Below, piece by piece: positions 26,931 through 37,874 of a stretch of 64,000 bases of DNA. The stretch comes from RYN-122 sp963761655. Lineage in GTDB: Bacteria > Actinomycetota > Actinomycetes > Mycobacteriales > SCTD01. The stretch lies in the NCBI GenBank assembly GCA_963761655.1, contig CAVXHI010000002.1:1054001-1118000 (forward strand), given 5' to 3'. How positions within the stretch are numbered: position 1 is the stretch's first letter; each line of letters starts with the position of its first letter. The notes under the pieces were generated by a model. That model ran no database searches, was not told the origin of the DNA, and worked only from the letters and a program-made list of their open reading frames with translations. Both the position numbers and the translations under genes were made by a program.

Positions 26931-27308
26931 TCAGGTTCCGAGCAGGGCCGCCCGCTCGGCGTCGGTGAGCGGCGTCGGGCGGCGAGCCTCGTCGGTCTTG
27001 ACCATGACGGTGCGCCCCGTGGCCACAGGGGCGCCGTCGACCTCGAGGTCGTGGCGCAGGGTGAACGAGGTGCGGCCGACGGACTCGGCCTGCACCGTGA
27101 CGTCGACGGTGCGCACGCCCGCGCCGATCTCGGCGCGGTAGTCGCACTCCCCCCGCGCGACCAGGACGGGCATCAGTGCGTAGCGGCGCAGGAAGCTCAG
27201 CCGGGCGGTCTCCATGAAGGAGAAGAACGCGGCGTTGTTGACGTGACCGAGCGGGTCGAGATCGCTGAAGCGGGTCTGGACCGCGGTGTGCAGGCTGGGA
27301 GCGGACAT
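26931..27308 (-). CDS. Acyl-CoA thioesterase, 4HBT hotdog family
   Basis: A 125-residue hotdog-fold thioesterase. The N-terminal text RFSDLDPLGHVNNAAFFSFMETARLSF is the 4-hydroxybenzoyl-CoA thioesterase active-site helix, with Asp18 the likely catalytic acid. Start ATG at 27308 overlaps the polA stop by four bases (ATGA), so it is translated with polA. It ends 24 bases before the aldo/keto reductase start. Substrate is a fatty or aromatic acyl-CoA. Confidence 0.88.
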   Translation of the reverse strand: MSAPSLHTAVQTRFSDLDPLGHVNNAAFFSFMETARLSFLRRYALMPVLVARGECDYRAEIGAGVRTVDVTVQAESVGRTSFTLRHDLEVDGAPVATGRTVMVKTDEARRPTPLTDAERAALLGT

Positions 27309-30078
27309 CAGTGACCCGCCTCGTCCCAGGTGCGCCCGACGCCGACACTCACGGTCAGTGGGACGTCGAGGGCGTACGCCGATCCCATCTCGCGACGCAC
27401 GAGCTCCTCCAGCGCGTCCTGCTCCCCCGGGGCGACCTCCAGGACGAGCTCGTCGTGGACCTGCAGCAGCAGCCGCGACGCGAGTCCCTCGGCGGCCAGC
27501 GCCCGGTGCACCCCCAGCATGGCGATCTTGATGATGTCGGCGGCGCTGCCCTGGATGGGGGCGTTCAGCGCCATCCGCTCGGCCATCGACCTGCGCTGAC
27601 CGTTGTCGCTCGTGAGGTCGGGCAGGTAACGCCGCCGGTCCAGGATGGTGCTCGTGTAGCCGTCCTTGCGGGCCTGGACGACGACATCCTGCAGGTAGTC
27701 GCGGATGCCGCCGAAGCGCTCGAAGTAGGCGGCCATCTGCTCCTTGGCCTCGTCGGTGGGGATCCGCAGCTGCGTGGCGAGGCCATAGGCGGACAGCCCG
27801 TAGGCCAGCCCGTAGCTCATCGCCTTGACCCGCCGGCGCAGCTCGGGGTCGACCTGGTCGACCGGCACCCCGAAGGCCCGGCTCGCGACGAAGGTGTGCA
27901 GGTCCTCGCCGGTGTGGAACGCCTCCTTGAGCCCGTCGTCGGCCGACAGGTGGGCCATGATCCGCATCTCGATCTGGCTGTAGTCGGCCGTCATGAGCGA
28001 GGTGAAGCCGGGCCCGGCGACGAACCCCTGGCGGATCTCACGGCCCTGCTGGGTGCGGATCGGCACGTTCTGCAGGTTCGGGTTGTCGCTGGACAGCCGG
28101 CCGGTGGCCGCCACCATCTGCTTGAAGGTGGTGTGGATGCGCCCGTCGTCGGCCACCGTGGGCAGCAGCTGCTTCTCGACCACCATGAGCAGCCGGGTGA
28201 TCTCGCGGTGCTGCAGCAGCGCCTCGATCACCGGGTGGGTGCCCAGCAGGTTCTGCAGGGCGTCGGCGTCGGTGGTGTAGCCGGTCTTGATCTTCTTGGT
28301 CTTCGGCAGACCGAGCTCGTCGAACAGCAGCGCCTGCAGCTGCTTCGGGCTGCCGAGGTGGAACTCGTGGCCCACCGTCGCGTAGGCCTCCTCCGCGGCC
28401 AGCCGCACCTGGTCGCGCAGGCGGGTCTCGAGCGCCCCGAGGTGCTCGACGTCGGCGGCGATCCCGGTGCGCTCGCAGTCGGCGAGCACCTGCACCAGCG
28501 GGAGCTCCAGGTCGCGCAGCAGCGCCGTGCCGCCCCGCCGCTCGAGGTCCTGGTCGAGGGCGACCGCGAGGTCGGCCACCGCACGGGCACGCAGGACGGC
28601 GTCGGCGGCGTGCTCGTCCTGCTCCCGCGCCGTCGTCCGAGGCGCCGAACAGGGCGCCGTCCATGGTCAGCTGGCCGTCGCTGCGGGGCTGGGCACGCAG
28701 CTCGCGGCGCAGGTAGCGCAGGGCGAGGTCGGCGAGGTCGAAGCTGCCCTGGCCGGGCAGGGCGAGGTAGGCGGCGAGCGCCGTGTCGCTGGTGACCCTG
28801 CCAGCGCCAGTCCGCGGGCGGCCAGGGCGTTCAGAGGGCCCTTGTGGTCGTGCAGGGCCTTCGCCACCGACGGGTCCGCGAGCCAGGCTCCGAGCGCCCG
28901 GTCGTCGTCGGGGGTGAGCTCGCCGAGGTCGAGGTAGGCGGCGTCGAGGTCACCGGAGCCGGTCGCCGGCTGCTCGGGTGACGGCTGCTCGGGGGTGACT
29001 GGGCCGCGAAGCCGATCCCCAGCACGTCACCGGCGCCCCGGCCGAACACCCCCCTCACGTGCAGTCCGACCCGCACCCCCGCCGGCAGGCCGTCCAGGAA
29101 CGCCGGCAGCTCACCGGGACGCAGGATGCGGGCAGCGACGTCGAAGCCGTGCTCGGCCTCCGGCTCGACGCTGGACAGCGTGGCGTAGAGCCGCTCACGC
29201 AGGACGCGGAACTGCAGCGCATCGAAGACCTTGTGCACCTCGTCGCGGTCCCACTGGCCGAGCCGCAGGTCGGTGGGGCCGACCTCGAGCGGGACGTCGC
29301 GTACCAGCTCGGTCAGCTGGCGGTTGCGCGCCACGCTGGCGATCCCGGCCCGCAGGTTGTCGCCGACCTTGCCCTTGACCTCGTCGACGTGGTCGATCAG
29401 CGACGCGACGTCGCCGTACTGCTGGATGAGCTTGGTCGCGGTCTTCTCCCCGAGACCGGGGATTCCCGGGAGGTTGTCGCTGGGATCGCCGCGGAGCGCG
29501 GCGAACTCGGGGTACTGCGCCGGCGTCAGGCCGTACTTGTCCTGGACGGCCTCCGGGGTCATCCGCCGCATGTCCGAGACGCCACGGCTGTTGTAGAGCA
29601 CCGTGATGCGGTCACTGACCAGCTGGAACGCGTCGCGGTCGCCGGTGACGATGAGGACGTCCATGTCGTCGGCGGCGGCGCGGGTGGCCAGGGTGGCGAT
29701 GACGTCGTCGGCCTCGAAGCCCTCGGCGGTGACGATCGGCACCCGCAGGGCGTCGAGGACCTCCCGGACCAGGCTGACCTGCCCCTTGAAGTCGTTCGGG
29801 GTCTCCGCCCGACCGGCCTTGTACTCGGCGTAGGCCTCGCTGCGGAAGGTCTGACGGCTGACGTCGAAGGTGACCGCAAGGTGGGTCGGCTGCTCGTCGC
29901 GCAGCACGTTGATGAGCATCGCGGTGAAGCCGTAGACGGCGTTGGTGGGTTGCCCGGTGGTGGTGGAGAAGTTCTCGACCGGGAGCGCGAAGAAGGCCCG
30001 GTAGGCCAGGGAGTGGCCGTCGAGCAGGAGCAGCCTCGAGCGCTGCGGCTCGGGCGCGACGGTCTTGGACGCAGCCAT
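27308..30078 (-). CDS. polA: DNA polymerase I (three frame breaks)
   Basis: Repair and Okazaki-fragment polymerase, about 923 codons. The first 290 residues form the 5' nuclease (LLLLDGHSLAYRAFFALP, ADDVIATLA, GDRDAFQL, GIPGLGEKTATKLI). The 3'-5' exonuclease-like domain and the 5'-3' polymerase follow. Frame breaks fall near 29003, 28800 and 28640, all within the weakly conserved exonuclease-like region; each side continues clearly (for example GIGFAAQ then TPEQPSPEQ). The polymerase domain is intact: RLSSDNPNLQNVPIRT, MTADYSQIEMRIMAHLS, AMSYGLAYGLSAYG and LLQVHDELVLEV. The 3'-5' domain lacks an obvious DxE motif, as in most actinobacterial PolA, so proofreading is probably absent. Confidence 0.95.
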
Positions 30079-30104
30079 GCCCTGACTCTAGGAGGCGGCT
30101 GACC

Positions 30105-30731
30105 CTAGGAGGCGGGCTCGTCCTCCACCGCGGGGCCGAGCGGCAGCGGCACCACGCCCGTGCCCAGCCGGCCGACCCGACGCGGGCGGCGACGCACCAC
30201 GTGCTCGGACAGCGGACGGACGTCCGTGCCGGTCAGTCGGCGGCGCACGACCCCGACGGGCGCCACCCGCCGCACCGCGAGCGGCGCGAAGCCCAGCCGG
30301 GCGAAGAACCGGTTGGCGTCGCGCGAGCCCGGATGCACCGACACCACGATCTGGTCGACCCCCCGCTCCTCGGCGAACACCGTGCAGGCGTGGACCAGGG
30401 CCTTGCCGGCACCGCGTCGCTTGTACCGGTCGCTGACGACGGCGTGGCTCATGTGCACGGCGGGGATGTCGAGCAGGGCGTTCGCGCTCGCGACCGTGAA
30501 CAGCGCCATCCCCAGCGGGACGTCGTCGTCACCGACCGCCAGGACCAGGTGCCGGTCCGGGTCCTCGAGCGCCTCGAGGTACCGCCCTTCCAGGCCCGGC
30601 CGCACGGCCGAGCGTCCCCGCGGGGACTCGGCCACCGGCAGCAGCTGGTCGCGCAGCTCCTCCGCGAAGCCGAGCAGCGCGGGCAGGTCGTCGAGCGTGG
30701 CCGGGCGCACGCGCACGGAGGTCCAGGCCAC
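30105..30731 (-). CDS. GNAT acetyltransferase next to polA
   Basis: A 208-residue N-acetyltransferase. GTG at 30731 has GGGAG 7 bases before it; an earlier in-frame ATG at 30845 does not. Acetyl-CoA is bound by VVSDRYKRRGAGKALVHA (the R-R-G-A-G-K loop) and the C-terminal part of the fold reads DQIVVSVHPGSRDANRFFARLGF. A basic 40-residue tail (VRRRPRRVGRLG) follows. A GNAT beside polA is frequent in actinobacteria. The acceptor is unknown. Confidence 0.8.
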   Translation of the reverse strand: MAWTSVRVRPATLDDLPALLGFAEELRDQLLPVAESPRGRSAVRPGLEGRYLEALEDPDRHLVLAVGDDDVPLGMALFTVASANALLDIPAVHMSHAVVSDRYKRRGAGKALVHACTVFAEERGVDQIVVSVHPGSRDANRFFARLGFAPLAVRRVAPVGVVRRRLTGTDVRPLSEHVVRRRPRRVGRLGTGVVPLPLGPAVEDEPAS

Positions 30732-30862
30732 GAAGAGCTCCCTCTGACTGGGACGGACGGGACGGAGGCGGTCGAAGGGGGGACCGGACGCAGTGCTGAG
30801 ATGGCCCGAGCGCCCGACGCACTCTAGGTCGGCCGGACGAGGCACGTCGAGAGGGGAAACGG

Positions 30863-31738
30863 GTGGTCCGCGGAGCGGGAACGCTGCTCAACGTCGCGAC
30901 CGTCCTGGCGGGTTCGGGCCTTGGCGTCCTGCTCGGTGGGCGCCTGCCCGAGCGCACCCGCTCCACCGTGACCGACGCCCTCGGGCTGGTCACCCTGGTC
31001 ATCGGCGGCCTCAACGTCGCGGCGCTCGCGGACCCTGACTACGTCCGCGCCGTCACCGGCGGCGGCACGCTGCTGGTCGTCCTCGGCGCGCTCCTGCTCG
31101 GCGGCGTGGCCGGGTCGCTGCTGCACCTGGAGGATCGGCTCGAGCGCGGGGGGGCCTGGCTACAGGGCCGCCTGACCCGGGGCACGGAGAGCCGCTTCGT
31201 CGAGGGCTTCGTCACGGCCAGCCTCGTGTTCTGCGTCGGCCCGCTCGCGGTCCTCGGCTCACTGTCGGACGGTCTGGGCCGCGGCATCGAACAGCTCGCG
31301 CTCAAGAGCACTCTCGACGGCTTCGCCGCACTGGCCTTCGCGGCGTCGCTCGGCTGGGGGGTCGCCGCCTCGGCGCTGTCGGTGCTGGTGGTCCAGGGCA
31401 GCCTCACCGCCCTCGGCGCGCTGGTCGGGGAGCTGCTGCCGGCCGCCGAGCTCGCCTCGGTGACCGCGACGGGCGGCGTGCTCCTGCTGGGGGTGGGGCT
31501 GCGGCTGCTCGACGTCAAGCAGGTGGCCGTCGCGGATCTGCTCCCCGCGCTCCTGGTCGCCCCGCTCCTGACGGCGCTGGTCGCGGCCGCGCTCGAACGT
31601 GCCGCGGCCCCGCTCCCCTGCACGGGGAACGGGGCCGTCGCACGGTCGGGTCGGCTCAGGCGGCGCCGATCTCCTCGCCGAGGTAGGCGGCCCGGATCCG
31701 CGGGTCCTCGAGCATGGTTCCGGCCTCGCCGCTCATGA
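30863..31738 (+). CDS. DUF554 membrane protein (possible YdfK-like)
   Basis: A 291-residue polytopic protein beginning GTG (GAGAGGGG upstream). It has about seven membrane segments, e.g. VATVLAGSGLGVLLGG and SLVFCVGPLAVLGSLSDG, matching the DUF554 family, which is normally about 230-250 residues. The conserved part ends at about residue 245 (DLLPALLVAPLLTALVAAALE). The frame then runs through the shared terminator and 83 bases into the livF gene on the other strand, giving an Arg-rich tail. The true stop may be lost to a sequencing error. Family members have been proposed as transporters, without proof. Confidence 0.8.
   Translation: MVRGAGTLLNVATVLAGSGLGVLLGGRLPERTRSTVTDALGLVTLVIGGLNVAALADPDYVRAVTGGGTLLVVLGALLLGGVAGSLLHLEDRLERGGAWLQGRLTRGTESRFVEGFVTASLVFCVGPLAVLGSLSDGLGRGIEQLALKSTLDGFAALAFAASLGWGVAASALSVLVVQGSLTALGALVGELLPAAELASVTATGGVLLLGVGLRLLDVKQVAVADLLPALLVAPLLTALVAAALERAAAPLPCTGNGAVARSGRLRRRRSPRRGRRPGSAGPRAWFRPRRS
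31606..31636. terminator. Bidirectional terminator between DUF554 and livF
   Basis: GGCCCCG (31606-31612) pairs with CGGGGCC (31630-31636), and TCCCC with GGGGA inside, with one mismatch and a 5-base TGCAC loop. It lies between convergent genes and can serve both strands. Confidence 0.75.
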
Positions 31739-32375
31739 CGATGCTGCCGGTCTCCAGGACGTAGCCGCGGTTGGCCAGCTTGAGCGCCTGCGCGGCGTTC
31801 TGCTCGACCAGCAGCACGGTGGTGCCCTCCTTGTTGACCGTCTCGATGATCTCGAAGATCTGCGCGACGATCAGCGGAGCCAGCCCCATGGACGGCTCGT
31901 CGAGCAGCAGCAGCTTGGGCCCGCTCATCATGGCGCGGCCGATGGCGAGCATCTGCTGCTCACCGCCGGACAGCGTGCCGGCGTTCTGGTTGCGGCGCTC
32001 CTCCAGCCGCGGGAACAGCTCGAAGACGTGTTGCATCATCTTCTTGTTGCCCCCCTTGCGCTGGTAGGCGCCCATCTCGAGGTTCTCCGTCACGCTCATG
32101 ATCGGGAACACCCGGCGTCCCTCGGGGACGTGCCCGATGCCGAGCGCCACGATGTCGTGCGCCGGCACGGCCGACAGCGGCCCGCCGTCGAAGAGCACCT
32201 GCCCGGCGGTCGGCCGAAGCAGCCCCGAGATGGTGCGCAGCGTGGTGGTCTTGCCGGCGCCGTTGGCACCGAGCAGGGTGACCACCTCGCCCTGCTCCAC
32301 GGTGAGGCTGACGCCCTTGAGCGCCTCGATCGCCCCGTACTTGACGGTGACGTCGGACAGCGTGAGCAGGCTCAT
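31656..32375 (-). CDS. livF: Branched-chain amino acid ABC transporter ATPase LivF
   Basis: A 239-residue cytoplasmic ATPase of the high-affinity Leu/Ile/Val importer. Walker A GANGAGKTT, signature LSGGEQQMLAIGRAM and Walker B LLLLDEPSMGLAP are all intact. The text VPEGRRVFPIMSVTENLEMG separates LivF from LivG. Its start overlaps the livG stop by four bases (ATGA). It is the last gene of the liv operon and ends in front of a shared terminator. Confidence 0.95.
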   Translation of the reverse strand: MSLLTLSDVTVKYGAIEALKGVSLTVEQGEVVTLLGANGAGKTTTLRTISGLLRPTAGQVLFDGGPLSAVPAHDIVALGIGHVPEGRRVFPIMSVTENLEMGAYQRKGGNKKMMQHVFELFPRLEERRNQNAGTLSGGEQQMLAIGRAMMSGPKLLLLDEPSMGLAPLIVAQIFEIIETVNKEGTTVLLVEQNAAQALKLANRGYVLETGSIVMSGEAGTMLEDPRIRAAYLGEEIGAA

Positions 32376-33234
32376 CAGGTCTCCTTGGCGAGCGGGACGG
32401 CGCCGTGCTCGATGGCGGACGTGGCGGCGGCGGCGTCGGCGGCGGCGTCACCGCTGCCGAGGTAGGCCTCGATGACCTTCGGATCGCGCTGCACGCCCTG
32501 GGGCGTCCCCGACGCGATGACCTCACCGAAGTTGAGCACGACCACGTGGGCCGCCACCGACATGACGAGCTTCATGTCGTGCTCGATGAGCAGGACGCTG
32601 ATGCCGCTGTCGGCGATCTTGCGGATCAGGTCGATGAGCTGGCGCTTCTCCGCCGGGTTGGTTCCGGCGGCGGGCTCGTCGAGCAGCAGCAGCTGCGGCC
32701 GCGTGCCCATGGCCCGGGCGATCTCCAGGCGTCGCTGGTCGCCGTAGGGCAGCGAGCTGGAGATGGCGTTGGCCTGGGCCGACAGCCCGACGAACTCCAG
32801 CAGCCGGAACGCCTCCGTGTCGCTCTCGCGCTCCTCGCGCCGGGCGCGGGGAAGGCCCAGCATGGCGCCGATCGGCCCGGTCTTCTGGTGCGACTCGACC
32901 CCGATCTTGACGTTCTCCAGAGCGGTCAGGGCGTTGAACAGCCGGATGTTCTGGAACGTGCGGGCGACGCCCATGCGGTTCACGTCGAAGGGCTTGCGCC
33001 CCACGATCTGCTGCGCCTTGCGGCCGTCCGGCCGGAAGACGACCTTGCCCTCCTGCGGCGTGTAGACGCCGGTCAGGCAGTTGAACAGCGACGTCTTGCC
33101 GGCCCCGTTGGGGCCGATGACCGACAGGATCTGCCCGCGCTCCATCGACAGGGAGACGTTGTTCAGGCTGGTCAGACCACCGAAGCGCAGCGTGACGCCG
33201 GAGACGTCGAGCACGGGCTCGGCCGTGGGGGCGG

Positions 33235-33238
<4 letters not shown>
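32375..33238 (-). CDS. livG: Branched-chain amino acid ABC transporter ATPase LivG
   Basis: A 287-residue ATPase. The ATG at 33238 is used because it overlaps the livM stop (ATGA) and begins just before LDVSGVTLRFGGLTSLNNVS; the frame continues further upstream inside livM. Walker A GPNGAGKTS, LPYGDQRRLEIARAM as signature and LLLLDEPAAGTNPAE as Walker B are clear. The TFQNIRLFNALTALENVKIG text and the C-terminal PKVIEAYLG end are typical of LivG. A 20-residue Ala/Asp-rich tail is extra. Confidence 0.95.
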
Positions 33239-34617
<1,379 letters not shown>

Positions 34618-34648
34618 GCGGACCTCCTGAAGGGGTGCGGGAGCAGCA

Positions 34649-35575
34649 TCATGCCGACCGCCCCAGGCGCTCGCCCAGGATGCCGGACGGACGCACGAGC
34701 AGCACGAGCACCAGGATCGAGAAGGCGATGACGTCGCGGTAGGCGGAGTCCGCGCACGCGACGCCGTAGTTCTCGACGAGTCCGAGCAGGACGCCGCCGA
34801 GGACGGCTCCCCGGACGTTGCCGATGCCGCCGAGCACGGCGGCGGTGAAGGCCTTGACACCGGGGATGAAGCCCATGGTGTTCTGCACGTCGAAGGCCGA
34901 GCCGTAGAGGAACCCGGCGGCGCCACCGAGGACACCACCGATGACGAAGGTCTGGGTGATGACCCGGTTGATGTCGACGCCCATGAGGCTCGCGGTCTCG
35001 GCGTCCTGGGCGACGGCCCGGATGCCCTGGCCGAGCCGGGTGCCGTTGACCAGCCGGTCCAGCGCGATGAGCAGCACGACCGCCGCTCCGGCGAGGACGA
35101 GCTGCTTGGTCTTGACGTCGGCGCCGAAGAGCGTGAAGACGGTGCCGTCGGTGTAGAGCGTCGGCACGTTGACCGCCAGGCGACCGAACTCCTTGCCGGC
35201 GATGTTCACCATGAACAACGAGGCGCCGATGGCCGAGATGAGGTAGGCCAGCTTGGGAGCGTGCCTGCGGCGCAGCGGCCGGTAGGCCGTGCGCTCCAGC
35301 ACGAACGCTGCCGCGGCGCCGACCGTGCCGCCGACCACGAGGCCGAGGACGACCAGGCCGACGGAGGTGAGCCCGGACGGGCGCACGTCACCGACGAGGG
35401 GGCGCAGCGCGAAGACGCTGCCGAAGGCGCCGAGCATGAAGACCTCGCTGTGCGCGAAGTTGATCAGCTGCAGGACGCCGTAGACCAGGGTGTAGCCGAG
35501 GGCGATGAGCGCGTAGACGGCGCCGATCGCCAGCCCGGTGACCGTGAGGTCCCAGAACTGGCTGGTGAAGCACAT
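34649..35575 (-). CDS. livH: Branched-chain amino acid ABC transporter permease LivH
   Basis: A 308-residue permease with about eight membrane helices. The text VYALIALGYTLVYGVLQLINFAHSEVFMLGAF is the family start and AFTAAVLGGIGNVRGAVLGG the cytoplasmic coupling loop. It starts ATG at 35575. Its gene is separated from livJ by a 153-base gap holding a large inverted repeat, and from livM by 31 bases with a ribosome site. Confidence 0.95.
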   Translation of the reverse strand: MCFTSQFWDLTVTGLAIGAVYALIALGYTLVYGVLQLINFAHSEVFMLGAFGSVFALRPLVGDVRPSGLTSVGLVVLGLVVGGTVGAAAAFVLERTAYRPLRRRHAPKLAYLISAIGASLFMVNIAGKEFGRLAVNVPTLYTDGTVFTLFGADVKTKQLVLAGAAVVLLIALDRLVNGTRLGQGIRAVAQDAETASLMGVDINRVITQTFVIGGVLGGAAGFLYGSAFDVQNTMGFIPGVKAFTAAVLGGIGNVRGAVLGGVLLGLVENYGVACADSAYRDVIAFSILVLVLLVRPSGILGERLGRSA

Positions 35576-35664
35576 GGGTGGATGCTCCAGGCTGGGTGCA
35601 CCGGTGGGTGCAGGGCGGACCCGGACCCCGGACGGACCGGGTACAGGGCAGGACGGGACATACC

Positions 35665-35717
35665 GCGAGCGGGGCGTCGGACCGCAGCCACTGGCCGCGG
35701 GCCGGCGCCCCGCTCGC
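35665..35717 (-). promoter_or_regulatory. Large hairpin between livJ and livH
   Basis: GCGAGCGGGGCG (35665-35676) and CGCCCCGCTCGC (35706-35717) are a perfect 12-base inverted repeat with a 29-base loop. It starts 12 bases past the livJ stop, in the leader of livH. It probably acts as a partial terminator or 3'-end stabiliser so that more binding protein than permease is made. This is an inference from position. Confidence 0.65.
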
Positions 35718-35728
35718 TGGTCGTTCTG

Positions 35729-36913
35729 CTACTTGACGAGGTCCGCGGTGGTGCCGAGGACGTCGCGCTTGCCGCTCTTGACCTGGAAGACGAAGATCGT
35801 CTTGCCCTCGACCTCACCACTGTCGGTGAACTTGATCTGCTTGGTGATGCCGGTGTAGTCGACGCCGCGCACGGCCTCGAGCACCTTCTCGCGGGTCAGG
35901 TCCTTGCCGACGCTGCGCATGGCCTCGATGATGGCGTTGGCGGCGTCGAAGGACTCGGGCGAGTACGTGCCGGCCGGCTTGGAGAACTTCGCCTTGTAGG
36001 CGTCGGCGAAGGTCTTGGCCTTCGGGTCGACGTTGGCGTCACCGCACGGGCAGAACAGGTACGTGCCCTCGGCGACCTCGGGGGTGGCCGACTTGATGTA
36101 CTCGTCGTCGTTGGAGCCGTCGCCCGACAGGAGCGGGTTGGTGTAGCCGACGCTCTTGAGCGACTTGGCCAGCAGGGCCAGCTCGGGGAAGTAGCCGGAG
36201 TACCAGACGGCGTCGACCTTCGCGTTGTTGATCTTCTGCGCGACGGTGGAGTAGTCCTTGGTCTTCGGGACGCTCTCCTTGATGACCTTCACGCCCTGCG
36301 CCTCGAGCGTCTTGTTGAACACGCCCGCCAGGCCCACGCCGTACTCGCTCTTGTCGTCGACCGAGTAGACGGTCTTGGCCATGAGGGTCTTCGCGATGTA
36401 GTTCGCGGCCTCCTCGCCCTGCGCGTCGTCCGGCGGAACCACGCGGAAGAACGACGTGAAGCCGTTCTCGGGCTTGGTCAGGTCGGGGTTGGTGGCCGAC
36501 GGGCTGACGGCCGCCAGGTTGGCCGCCGCGAACAGCTTCGCGGAGGACTTGGTGGCGCCGGAGAAGGCCGGGCCGACGACGGCCATGACCTCTTCGTCGT
36601 CGATGCTCTTGCGGGCCGCGGGCGGACCGCCCTCGGGGGTGCCGACGTCGTCCTGGCCGGCGTACGCGAGCGTGAAGGGCAGGTCGCCCTTCTCGTTGGC
36701 CAGCTCGACGGCCAGCTCGACGCCGTTGCCCTCGTTCTCGCCGATCGCGGCGTTGTCGCCGGAGATCGGGCCCTGGAAAGCGATCTTGTAGGTGGGCTTG
36801 GAGTCGCCACCCGAGCCGCCCGGGTTGTCGTCGGAGCCGGAGCCACAGGCGGTGAGCGCCAGGGCGCCGAGGGCGACCGGCATGGCCAGTCGAAGCAGTC
36901 GTCGGTTGAGCAC
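35729..36913 (-). CDS. livJ: Branched-chain amino acid ABC transporter substrate-binding lipoprotein
   Basis: A 394-residue periplasmic-type binding protein (Peripla_BP_6/LivJ family). A lipoprotein signal ends ALALTAC, so it is anchored by a lipidated cysteine. The first GTG (36919) overlaps the GGGAG ribosome site; the second (36913) is spaced 5 bases from it and is used here. Motifs KIAFQGPISGDNAAIGENEGNGVELAVE and VVGPAFSGATKSSAK fit a type I binding fold. Amino acid specificity (Leu/Ile/Val versus another) is not certain. It heads the livHMGF operon. Confidence 0.92.
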   Translation of the reverse strand: MLNRRLLRLAMPVALGALALTACGSGSDDNPGGSGGDSKPTYKIAFQGPISGDNAAIGENEGNGVELAVELANEKGDLPFTLAYAGQDDVGTPEGGPPAARKSIDDEEVMAVVGPAFSGATKSSAKLFAAANLAAVSPSATNPDLTKPENGFTSFFRVVPPDDAQGEEAANYIAKTLMAKTVYSVDDKSEYGVGLAGVFNKTLEAQGVKVIKESVPKTKDYSTVAQKINNAKVDAVWYSGYFPELALLAKSLKSVGYTNPLLSGDGSNDDEYIKSATPEVAEGTYLFCPCGDANVDPKAKTFADAYKAKFSKPAGTYSPESFDAANAIIEAMRSVGKDLTREKVLEAVRGVDYTGITKQIKFTDSGEVEGKTIFVFQVKSGKRDVLGTTADLVK

Positions 36914-37057
36914 ACGCACTCCCGGAGATTCGTCAACGCCGGCGGGGGTGGTGCCGGCGAGCCGCGACGAGAGGTCGCGGCGGGCGCGAAGGTATCGGCA
37001 TCGGGGCGCGCGCCGCTACGACCCTTCCCGTGTCGTGACCGGAGCGTGTCCAAAAGG

Positions 37058-37073
37058 TGCCCACAAACGGGCA
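37058..37073 (-). terminator. pdtaR terminator
   Basis: TGCCC (37058-37062) and GGGCA (37069-37073) flank a six-base loop, and on the minus strand the stem is followed by CCTTTTGG. It is 8 bases past the pdtaR stop. One of the few U-tract hairpins in this high-GC sequence. Confidence 0.7.
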
Positions 37074-37080
37074 GACCGAC

Positions 37081-37794
37081 TCACGACGGCAACGCGGCTG
37101 CGCCGTTCGGCCCTGTCGCCACTGCGCCGTCCGGCCCCGTCGCCCCCGGGTCCTGCGACGCGGCGTCCGGTCGCAGGCTCCCGTCGAGGACGTCCTGCGC
37201 CACGGACCGCATGGTCCGCCGGCTGTCCATGGAGCTGCGCTGGACGAACCGGAAGGCCTCGGCCTCCGAGAGCCCGTGCTCGGACTGCAGGCGGGCCTTG
37301 GCCCGGTCGACGAGCGTCCGGGCCTCCAGCCGCGCGGACAGGCCGGCCACCTCGGACTCCAGCGCGACCGTCTCGGCGAACCGGGCCAGCGCCATCTCGA
37401 CCGTGGGCAGGAGGTCCTTCTTCTGGAAGGGCTTGACCAGGTAGGCCATCGCACCCGCCTCCCGCGCGCGGGCCACGAGGTCGCGCTGGCTGAAGGCGGT
37501 GAGCACGACGACGGGGGCGATCCGGGCGGCGACGATCTGCTCGGCGGCGGCGATCCCGTCGAGCTCGGGCATCTTCACGTCGACGATGACGAGGTCGGGC
37601 CGCAGCTCCTGCGCCAGGCGAACCGCGGTGCGGCCGTCGCCGGCCTCGCCGCAGACGACGAAGCCCTCCTCCTCGAGCATCTCCTTGAGGTCCAGCCGGA
37701 TGAGGGCCTCGTCCTCGGCCAGCAGGACCCGCACGGTGGGGCCGCTGCGCGGCGGAGGTCCAGGCCGCGGTACCGGACGGTCGGCGGGGGGCAT
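37081..37794 (-). CDS. pdtaR: ANTAR response regulator, PdtaR-like
   Basis: A 237-residue regulator, closely similar to mycobacterial PdtaR (Rv1626). The receiver domain spans about residues 21-135 with acidic residues in LAEDEALIRLD and the phospho-acceptor Asp72 in VDVKMPELDG; the switch text VVLTAFSQRDLVARAREAGAMAYLVKPF is almost identical to the family. The C-terminal ANTAR helices (about 150-205) bind dual-hairpin RNA and act in antitermination. A basic, Pro-rich N-terminal stretch before GTG (codon 21) is not conserved, so the start may be 37734. Its cognate PdtaS kinase is not in the window. Confidence 0.93.
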   Translation of the reverse strand: MPPADRPVPRPGPPPRSGPTVRVLLAEDEALIRLDLKEMLEEEGFVVCGEAGDGRTAVRLAQELRPDLVIVDVKMPELDGIAAAEQIVAARIAPVVVLTAFSQRDLVARAREAGAMAYLVKPFQKKDLLPTVEMALARFAETVALESEVAGLSARLEARTLVDRAKARLQSEHGLSEAEAFRFVQRSSMDSRRTMRSVAQDVLDGSLRPDAASQDPGATGPDGAVATGPNGAAALPS

Positions 37795-37874
37795 GCGGCA
37801 CCTCCGGGGAGCGGTCGGCGGACCTGCTCGACCCTACCGGCGGGGCGCTAACGTCGACCGGACAGCTCGCCGCG

